In this document: one piece after another, positions 56,357 through 64,000 of the stretch
Layout: every line of letters begins with the position of its first letter
Numbering within the stretch: position 1 is the stretch's first letter
NCBI RefSeq assembly: GCF_036320965.1
Contig: NC_092257.1
Span: forward strand, 19,798,913-19,862,912
Reading direction: 5' to 3'
Length of the DNA stretch: 64,000 bases
Source of the DNA: Panulirus ornatus
Taxonomy: Eukaryota; Arthropoda; Malacostraca; Decapoda; Palinuridae
Notes under the pieces: generated by a model
Databases searched by the model: none
The model's input: only the letters and a program-made list of their open reading frames with translations
What the model was told of the DNA's origin: nothing
Translations under genes and position numbers: made by a program

Positions 56357-56990
56357 AGTGGGTGGAGAAAAGTGTGTCTGCTGCGGCAAATATGGGTATG
56401 GTTAAAGGTATAGTAGTCTCGAGGGTTTTATATGGATGTAAGTCTTAGGGGTCCTTGAATGCAAATGGGTGGACGCCTTGGAAACGAATCGTCGTCGGAT
56501 TGTATGCGGTGTATGGCTGGTTAGCCGTGTAAGGGGAGACAGTGAAGGCGTGAGGTGTGCTAGCAAGCAACAGTCTGTCTGAAAGAGCTGGCCAGGGTGT
56601 GCTGAAATGGATCCGACGTATGGAGGGGTTGGATGTAAACAGACTGACGAAGAGGATCTAAGTGTCAGAAGTAGAGGGAGCCATAGAGAGAGAGAGAGAG
56701 TGTGTAGACCAAGAGGGAATTGGAGGGATGGAGTAAAAGGAGGCTTTAAGTTATCGTAGCCTGAATATTCAGGAGGGTGCAAGGCATGCGAAGGATCAAA
56801 TGAATTGATGTGTAAAACAAAGAATGAACTGATATGGTGAACGGGGGTAAGTGAAGGTGCTGTCAGTGGACTGAGCGATCAGGGGAAAACCCCAGCAGAG
56901 TCTTTGGGTCTTGCCTGTGGATGGTGTGTTCTGGTCTCGATGCATTGTACATGACAGCGAGAGAGATGTATGAACATGGGACCATTGCGC
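56020..56990 (+). pseudogene. Decayed LINE reverse transcriptase and 3' end, copy D
   Basis: QLLFADDVALVAD is encoded at 56037-56075 with catalytic ADD at 56049-56057 (RT motif C). Further along come FGVDMVAEGTMGA, then after a GT array VSRVLYGCKS (about 56421-56452, matching the common VLYGCESW block), KWIRRMEGLDVNRLTKRI and VSEVEGA (about 56610-56685) and NIQEGARHAKDQMN (56766-56807). A 3' tail (GTGTTCTGGTCTCGATGCAT, ACATGACAGCGAGAGAGATG) matches copy C. Multiple stops, deletions and a GA insertion make it non-functional. It shares its C-terminal block with copy C and is probably the same family. Confidence 0.83.
56318..56354. repeat. (GT)n microsatellite inside LINE copy D
   Basis: GT array of about 37 bp with one GTAT interruption. 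Confidence 0.94.
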
Positions 56991-56997
56991 GTCTCTT

Positions 56998-57075
56998 TCT
57001 TCCCATACTCTACTAAGGCGACTTCCTTCCCATACTCTACTAAGGCGACTTCCTTCCCATACTCTACTAAGGCGA
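56998..57075. repeat. 27 bp triplication
   Basis: Three copies of CCCATACTCTACTAAGGCGA plus CTTCCTT, immediately after LINE copy D. Confidence 0.92.
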
Positions 57076-57509
57076 GAAAAAAAAAAAGAGAGCTAGTATG
57101 CAGAAAAAGTTACTTAACCATCTATTTACTACGATGGGCAAAAACCTTCAGACTTTATGATATAAACTGATGGTTGGTTTGTCGACGTATTGACACAATT
57201 CTAAACACACATAATTTGACTGATGAAGAGAAAGTCCTGGAAAAGGCATACACATCTCTTAAGCACCATAGTGATACTAACAACTAAGTCCTATAACGTA
57301 GGTGGATGATCGTCATACGTTGTGTAGAGTGAGAGTCATCTATCGTATTCGTATGGTAAAAAAAAAAAAAAACTTATATTTCCCCCCCTCACGATCGACG
57401 CGCATGGCAAGTTTAGACAACGACTGAACTTGGCCTCGTTTGATATATCCTAAACCTAAAAATAGACCATACGGCGTCGGAATGTATGATACAGGACCCT
57501 GGTGCCCTT

Positions 57510-57510
<1 letters not shown>
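57076..57510. other. No gene seen; spacer
   Basis: AT-leaning unique sequence with a poly(A) run at 57358-57372. Confidence 0.5.
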
Positions 57511-57560
<50 letters not shown>

Positions 57561-57578
57561 TGTGTGTGTGTGTGTGTG
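57511..57578. repeat. (GT)n microsatellite
   Basis: GT array of about 67 bp with one GTAT interruption. Confidence 0.96.
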
Positions 57579-57723
57579 ACTCATACAGGAAGCATACACA
57601 GGAGAGTTCCGCGCATACACGCGCACACAAATGAGACATATATATACACATAACGGCATCGCACATACCAGACATACACATACACCGTACTCATCATACG
57701 TGTCAAACGTGGTAGAGTATATA

Positions 57724-57724
<1 letters not shown>

Positions 57725-57755
<31 letters not shown>
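57725..57755. repeat. (CA)n microsatellite
   Basis: Pure CA array of about 31 bp. Confidence 0.95.
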
Positions 57756-57757
<2 letters not shown>

Positions 57758-58420
57758 CGCCATGTGCACCCCCAAACCACCACCACCTGTGTGTCTGCTG
57801 ATAAATGCATGCGTCACTGAAAGCTTTAACGTGAGGCAAGCGTCAAGAAGCTTTACTGCGTCCTTGAACATTTTTTTTGTCTTTTTTCTTTTTTGTTTGG
57901 GTCGGGTCTGGTCTGGGCGTTGTTTCGTACGCCATAACGAGGGCCGGCGGAGTCCCCACTCGACCACCAGGGGGGGTCTTGGGACCCTTCCCGCCCGCCA
58001 AGGGTGTTCTGGAGACCCTCCCAGACCATCCAGGGGGTGTTCTAGCACCCACCCTCCCTCTCTCCCTCCTCCCAACACCGTCTTCCAAGTAAGGTATCTT
58101 GGTACCCTTCTCGTCCACCAGGGAGAGGGGGGCCATCACAAGTTCCCTTCCCGTCTTCCAGAGGGCCTTATGGCTCCTCCTCCTCCTCCTCCTCGGAGGT
58201 CACCTTCCCCGCCACTCAGCGGTGTCAGACGTCCCTCACCGTTCCCCCTAAAGCGTCTGGTACTGTCTTTTCCCCCTCAGCCACAGCTACTGTACGACCC
58301 CTTCCCCCGACTACTGTAGGTATGTGTGGGATGCAGCAGCGCACCCTGCACGTCTCACAGGTGGCCAAGTGCCCGCCAGGTCAACAGGGAGTGTCGTACT
58401 ACCCGCTCAGTCCACCAGGG
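57756..58420. other. No gene seen; GC-rich spacer with loose duplications
   Basis: CCACCAGGG, CTTCCCG and related phrases recur loosely between 57960 and 58500, hinting at an old C-rich array with about 60 bp period. The 185-codon plus frame (57762-58319) is proline/arginine/serine-rich from this composition and shows no domain. Confidence 0.5.
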
Positions 58421-58421
58421 C

Positions 58422-58447
58422 GTGTGTGTGTGTGTGTGTGTGTGTGT
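58422..58447. repeat. (GT)n microsatellite
   Basis: Pure GT array of about 26 bp. Confidence 0.93.
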
Positions 58448-58566
58448 AGCAGTTCTCTTCCGCCCCTTCCCCCTACCACCAAGGCACGTTATACCAGTTC
58501 TACCCTGCCACCACCAGGGTATATGCCTGCTGAACGTTATCCTGGGTCCGCTAGGACCTTTGGCCT

Positions 58567-58570
<4 letters not shown>

Positions 58571-58638
<68 letters not shown>
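58571..58638. repeat. (CT)n microsatellite
   Basis: Pure CT array of about 68 bp. Confidence 0.97.
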
Positions 58639-58641
<3 letters not shown>

Positions 58642-58949
58642 CTTCCCCTCCCCCACTCTCCGGCCGCCCCCATCCTCCCCACCCCAGCACCCGCTCACCT
58701 TGCCCTACTCGCCTATAAATAGTAACCAACTCCGACACATTTGCTGGCCACCTCTGGGACAGCTACCGCCACTGTCCTCCACATTCCCACACCAGATTCG
58801 CATCTCTGTGGCTCTGCTATGCGGACAGTCGTGCTCTTGCGTCAGTGGATGATGTACGCAGGACAAGGATGTGGGTTGCAATGGGGCGATGAGGCTCTTC
58901 AGAAATAGACTCCAAAGACGATATTGATGAACAGTACTTAAACCTTTTG

Positions 58950-59120
58950 CAACAACGGGTCGAAATTTCCCCCCCCCTCACGGTCGAAGCCACTGTGACA
59001 CAAATAACTATTGCAACAATGGGTCAAATTTCCCCTCACAGTCGAAGCCACTGTGACACAAATAGCTATTGCAGCAATGGGTCAAATTTCCCCCTCACAG
59101 TCGAAGCCACTGTGACACAA
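58950..59120. repeat. 58-64 bp triplication
   Basis: Three copies with GCAACAATGGGTCAAATTTC, TCACAGTCGAAGCCACTGTG and ACACAAATA. They differ mainly in the length of a C run. Confidence 0.93.
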
Positions 59121-59325
59121 ATCTGATCCGGACAGTTGATGTAGAGATCCTCATATTTTTCGCAAAGTTCTCGACGTGTGATAATGCATTTTCTACGTCA
59201 TATATTACGGGGTGGGGTTTGAAATTTCTCATAGTCAACACGCGCAAGAAAATCTCACCATAATTTAACTTGAAAGACACCACCCTCAGAGCAGGTTAAC
59301 ACGATGGTAAACTAGAAAAAAAATC

Positions 59326-59363
<38 letters not shown>

Positions 59364-59684
59364 AAAATCTGACAAAAATCTCAATTCAGACAAGAAAATT
59401 CAATTATACAGCAGTAAATATAACGAAAATATTTACCAAATATCGAAAAGTCTTTACATGTCCCAGACGTATTATCAGATATTAGGTAAAGATACATACA
59501 TAATATCCAACCAGGGTCAAATATTCATACTTAAAATATCCTCTTCACACATATACTTCAGCGGAATGTTAGCTATTGGTAAACGTAATCCCAAATGACA
59601 TGGTCACATCAAAGTTCGTAAAAGGCGTCTGTAAACTAATGTATCATACGGGTTCCTCAAAGACATCCCATCATTAGGGTAACC
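59121..59684. other. No gene seen; spacer
   Basis: AT-rich unique sequence with a CA array (59328-59359). No coding family recognised. Confidence 0.5.
59328..59359. repeat. (CA)n microsatellite
   Basis: Pure CA array of about 32 bp. Confidence 0.95.
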
Positions 59685-60055
59685 AAATGGGAGATGGAAC
59701 GACGAAGCTTTGCCCAAAGACACGAGTTCAACTTGGATACATAAATGGAACGACGAAGCTTTGCCCAACGACACGAGTTCAACTTTCATACAAAGATGGA
59801 ACGACGAAGCTTTGCCCAACGACACGAGTTCAACTTTCATACAAAGATGGAACGACGAAGCTTTGCCCAACGACGCGAGTTCAACTTGGATACATAGATG
59901 GAACGACGAAGCTTTGCCCAACGGCACGAATTCAACTATTATACCAAGATGGAGCGACAATGCTTTGCCCAAAGACACTAGGTCGACTTTGATATATAGA
60001 TAGAACGACGAAGCTTTGCCCAACGACACGAGTTCAACTTTTATGCAAAGCTGCA
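59685..60055. repeat. 51 bp minisatellite, open on both strands
   Basis: About seven copies of ATGGAACGACGAAGCTTTGC, CCAACGACACGAGTTCAACT and TTCATACAAAG. With a 51 bp period, frames persist as 17-residue repeats (WNDEALPNDTSSTFIQR on the plus strand; KVELVSLGKASSFHLCM on the minus strand). They look protein-like but come from the array. It ends in a poly(A) run at 60056-60074. Confidence 0.94.
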
Positions 60056-60074
60056 AAAAAAAAAAAAAAAAAAA

Positions 60075-63000
60075 CAAGCGTTTCTAATCCTTCGGTATTT
60101 TGTGACCTTCCATTAACGATATTTATCGTCTTGTTTGCAGCGTGCAAGTCCGGGCAGCGGGTACACACACAGACACACCAGCTCAAAAATCAAGACATCA
60201 CCGCGCAAACGTAAAGAAAACTCTCTGGCCATTATACATCTTAGAAATGCTCATTGCGGTGTTGAAATCCTTTATATACGATGATATTAAATCCGACAAA
60301 ATCATGTAACGATCATCAAGTTATATAATTCAGTATCCGTTTTTCTCTCTCTCTTTTTGAGTCTGGAGAGGATCAGGGCCGACCAATGTGGCCCTTTATT
60401 GTCTCAAGTTTGTTTCAATCGGGCGAAACTTTCGACATTTTTTGTCACGTTAATTCTCAGTAGCACCCATAGAAAATGGAATTACTCTAATGGGATATTC
60501 AAGAGTACCGCATGAAAGCGATTTATCGTTCAAGAAGAAGGAGACGAAACGCAGAACACGAGAGACTACATTAATTCGTAAGCGATAAATTGATGTAGAT
60601 TTTGGAGGGTGTATGCAGATGATGCTGTGAGATCTTTGTGAAGTGGTGTGTTGAGGGTTTTTAAGAATATTGTATGATGTTCTCCAGCTACACAGGTGGG
60701 TGAGAGGTGGGAGGAGGATGAGGAGACCTGCCTGACTGACGTCCTGTTCTCTTCAACTCACCTACGTGTTTACCAATCCTACTAACATATACGTGTGTTC
60801 ATCAACCCTACGGTTCAAACCTGGAAGAGCGCTGCTAACATACCTGCGTGTTCACCAGTACTACGATTCGAACCTCGATCAGAGCAGCCACGACGCCCGC
60901 TGTGGCAGCTAGGAGACATAATGTAAACTGATATTCGAGTGAATTGCAACAGTAAAGTGGTTCCTATACCGGAAGAGAATAAGTGGTCCCATGGTGTGAT
61001 TTCTAAAATTTCATTGGAATTTGATCCGTGGATAGGAATTCATGTGACATATTCTGCAGGACAAATCTACCTTAGAAATTTCTACGAGATAAGATTGCTT
61101 AGGAGTTTCTCTCAGAGTTGCTGGAAGGAGGAAAGGGTGGAGGGGGAGGTCGACTGCTGAGCCCTCTGGAGTGGAAAGACTATTTAAGTAACTCAGAAAA
61201 ATCTTCATATTGCTGGAATAGAGAGGAGAGATGGGGAGCGCCATGGAACAAAATTTTGATAGTATGAGTTATAAGTTTAGCGTTATAGTAGGTGATCAAA
61301 ATCAATACCATTTAAGAAAATCCTACGTCTCATGAAGTTTCCATGTCACCTGCACTATACTAATCCTTTCATAAAGACATTCAACCCCTTCCTCAGTTTT
61401 TCTTTGGGTTGGTTAGGCTAACCTTATAGTACACCGTCTGTAAAGGGAGCGTGTGGATCTTCTAAGGGGTCAAATTTTTTCTAGGGATTCCTTAATTTCA
61501 GAATAGAAAACGTGAGACTTTGTTCCAGCACTAGACAGTTTCCCCCAGTCTGTCCATGGACGAGCAAAAGGCATTCGCATGAGTAATCTGATTGCATCTG
61601 CTATATCCTTAGATCCTGTGGACACCGATGTTTGTCATATAACAGCAATTGGGGGGAGACTCAATGAATGTTGTCAGTGTTCGGATATTAACAACCAAGT
61701 ACTGAAGATACCAAACAGCCACCGAAGTGGCCTAGATGGTTTACCTTTGGTGCTGGATAACGAGACCTGATACTGGTTTGTTTCGGACTGAGTGATTCGA
61801 ACTCATTAATTGATATGGTTCCTTTACGACACATTTTACTAGGTAAGCAGCAGCAATACAGGGTGGGAAGAGAGGCAGGCCAACGAAGCTTACGGTGCGG
61901 TCGGAAGACCTGCCCAAGGCGGAGTCGAGAGTTTGCTTATGAGCTGTTGAAGTTCAGGTTCTCAGAGGAACTTGAGGAGGAATAATCAAAATGTCTGGCT
62001 ATGTTCTGCAGAGATACGAAGAGGCGAGCTTTTCTAGACGTCAAAACCCCAAGGGGCAACCACTGATAACACCAGAAAGGCCACACTGGCGTAGAAAAGG
62101 AACAGCAGCTGGAGGGAAAGATGATATCCTTTTGTGAAGTTAAACAGCGAAGGAAAGGTAGGAAGGATGTAGTTGCTAGGATACACTGAGGATCATGCCA
62201 TCAGGGTAGTGGAAACACTGCCTCAGGTGACGCGGCCAGAGAGGAAGAATGTGACCCCCAGGTCGACATCCTTGGCAACGAGGGGATCCTGTTCTAAGGA
62301 GGAGGAGGAGGAGGAGGAGAGGAGGTGGTGCCCCCGCCGCTGGAGCGAATGCAGGTAGGAGGATGTTGTGATATTCTAAACATCGGGTGTAAGCCCCATT
62401 ACCGATAAGGTATTCCAGGTGTCGGAGGTATGGGCGTGTGAGAGCCCGGGCGCACATCTAGGAAGATGTGCTGGGTTTGCTCAAAGCAACACCCGAAGGG
62501 ATATCGTGTGGTGAGGGTGTGAAAGCTCACTGCTCCTCCAGCTGTTCTGTGATCATTATGCTACAGATCCGGAACGATCCACGAAGGGCATGAACAAAGC
62601 TTTAGAAGGAGTGAGACTCTATGAGATTGCAGTTCATCCCTACCTCACAGTCTCGAACCTCAACCTGGAACAAAACTGCGCCATCGGCTTCATATGACCT
62701 GAAAAAAGCACTCAAGAGCATTCCATCCTTTCCAACTGGGTCACAGACAGTACAAATCAGATGATTCACAGTCACCCACTTAAGGGTTTCGGACGAGTTC
62801 GAAACAAGCTGCACTGGTATCAAGGACAGCAACAGGTGACGATCAAGTGGGTAAGTTTACGGAGTCGGGCAGTTGTAGGATTGAACCCCCAACACAGCGC
62901 TTCCCAAGATGGTATACAGAGATTTACTGGGTGATGAGGTGAGTAATGTACTTCAACAGAATTACAGGATCACAACCACTGCCTGGACGGGCCATTCTCT

Positions 63001-63332
63001 TGACCAGGCTAAACTCTTTTGGTCGTAATCGTATGGTCAACTATCATTTCTTGTGATGGTATTATGTCATCTTACCATTTCTTATATAGATGGTCCATGT
63101 ATGACTGCACCTGTTCCTGTGGATTTCTTGTCTTTAATCCTAAATGTACGGTCCATCCGTGTCCTTATGAAAGTCTTGTTTCTGAATGTAACGTGATATC
63201 CATCATCTAATTCTGTAATATTGTAGATCTAACTGTACACAGGACTACTTGATGAGGTCCTACAATGAGTTCCTTGGTTAATGTAGCACGATGTTTGTTA
63301 TTAAGATTATTCACCGTTTTTTCGCCATGTGT

Positions 63333-63334
<2 letters not shown>
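60075..63334. other. No gene seen; longest largely unique stretch (3.3 kb)
   Basis: Moderate GC, no long tandem arrays apart from a GGAGGA run near 62300-62320. At 60771-60900 a loosely duplicated block carries GGTTCGAATCG and GGTTTGAACCG on the minus strand, B-box-like but without a convincing A-box. Open frames stay below 95 codons. This is the best place to look for missed exons with transcript data. Confidence 0.5.

Positions 63335-63368
<34 letters not shown>
63335..63368. repeat. (GT)n microsatellite
   Basis: Pure GT array of about 34 bp. Confidence 0.95.
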
Positions 63369-63370
<2 letters not shown>

Positions 63371-64000
63371 AGGCATAAATGTAGGTGCGGAGAGGCCCAA
63401 CGTGTGAGTGAAGGTACAACGAAAACGATAAAGCTGGCTGTAGAGAGGACATACTCAGTCACTGTTTACTCCTGTAAACATCTTGCTTTAAGTGTACCTT
63501 GGTCGAGCTATTATCATGAACTTAACCGTTGCACCGTTTAAAAGCGTAGCCTCTGTAAAGCTATTCATAGATACATCAATAAATCAACACTCCCAAAGAA
63601 AAAAATTAATAAGAATCATGAGAAAAATTGGTCTATAAAGGTTCATTTAATAAACAGGAAAGAGACATTGTTGGAACGTTTCAGCTAAAATACCGTGTTG
63701 TGTGTAGACGTCAAAGACGTATTGTACAATGATATCATGATGGAAGCCATTATCCAGAGCGGAAGGAAACATGTCTTGTGCCAGGCATGGAGGACAAAAC
63801 AATTCTTTTGTCAGATACGATGAGACAGTGGCATTGTGATGTGGATGACTGATCAGAAAAGTGTCCTCTGGCGATTCAGAGAAACACTTACAATCCAACA
63901 CACGATGTATATATTTTTACATCATACGAAGATGATGATCCAACTTGGATCCTCAAAGAAAAGTGGTCCAGTCATTTTTTATAGAGTTTTTAACTCCATA
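63369..64000. other. No gene seen; spacer to window end
   Basis: AT-leaning unique sequence. The 84-codon minus frame (63647-63901) has a faint, unproven resemblance to a transposase C-terminus (see rejected items). Confidence 0.45.

Noticed and set aside
60771..60900. B-box-like GGTTCGAATCG on the minus strand, possible SINE or tRNA
   Set aside because: No matching A-box at the right distance and no shared SINE body; appears to be a loose local duplication.
63647..63901. Minus-strand frame with a faint mariner-like transposase resemblance (HHNA, LAQD, FQQC)
   Set aside because: Short, the spacing does not fit the family, and no inverted terminal repeats were found. A translated search against Tc1/mariner transposases would decide.

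Overview
This is a window of eukaryotic nuclear DNA with no complete protein-coding gene that I can support. Four features place it in a large, repeat-rich arthropod genome, most likely a decapod crustacean: very long dinucleotide arrays (TA, CT/GA, GT/CA) spread throughout, tandem minisatellites, degenerate non-LTR retrotransposons whose peptides resemble decapod LINE copies I remember, and tRNA-derived SINEs. The assignment rests on repeat style and remembered families, not on a marker gene. By hand count, dinucleotide and related microsatellites cover about 5 kb and minisatellites (14 to 67 bp units) about 11 kb, so roughly a quarter of the window is tandem repeat. Most long open frames are shadows of these arrays (runs of YI, SL, RE, TH or CV dipeptides, or periodic peptides from minisatellites). 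Layout: 1-9 kb holds a 29-30 bp minisatellite, many microsatellites, the first copy of a dispersed repeat called R100 here (3.31-3.46 kb), and a 20 bp array. From 9 to 17 kb there is a SINE (minus strand), minisatellites of 25, 27, 38, 19, 67 and 39 bp, a second R100 copy, and a perfect 21-bp-arm hairpin at 15.68 kb. From 17 to 28 kb there are microsatellites, an array rich in CACGTG palindromes (19.95-20.24 kb), a (TA)n cruciform (21.77-21.90 kb), arrays of 52, 30 and 16 bp, a third R100 copy and two SINE-related segments. From 28 to 37 kb come a 240 bp dispersed element (R240), a decayed LINE on the minus strand with a YADD reverse transcriptase motif (about 30.14-31.90 kb), a 34 bp higher-order array, and a second decayed LINE on the plus strand (about 35.07-36.24 kb). 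From 37 to 50 kb minisatellites dominate, including the largest array (44.44-45.65 kb), a second R240 copy, a fourth R100 copy and a SINE. From 50 to 64 kb there is a GC-rich block ending in a consensus splice donor (53.87-54.22 kb, a possible non-coding first exon), LINE 3' fossils at 55.26-56.99 kb, a 51 bp array, and about 3 kb at 60.1-63.3 kb of largely unique sequence. The elements relate to one another: interspersed repeats abut microsatellites repeatedly and in a fixed orientation, and R240 ends with a tail resembling the LINE 3' end. I found no convincing evidence of a new biological system; the notable content is repeat biology.
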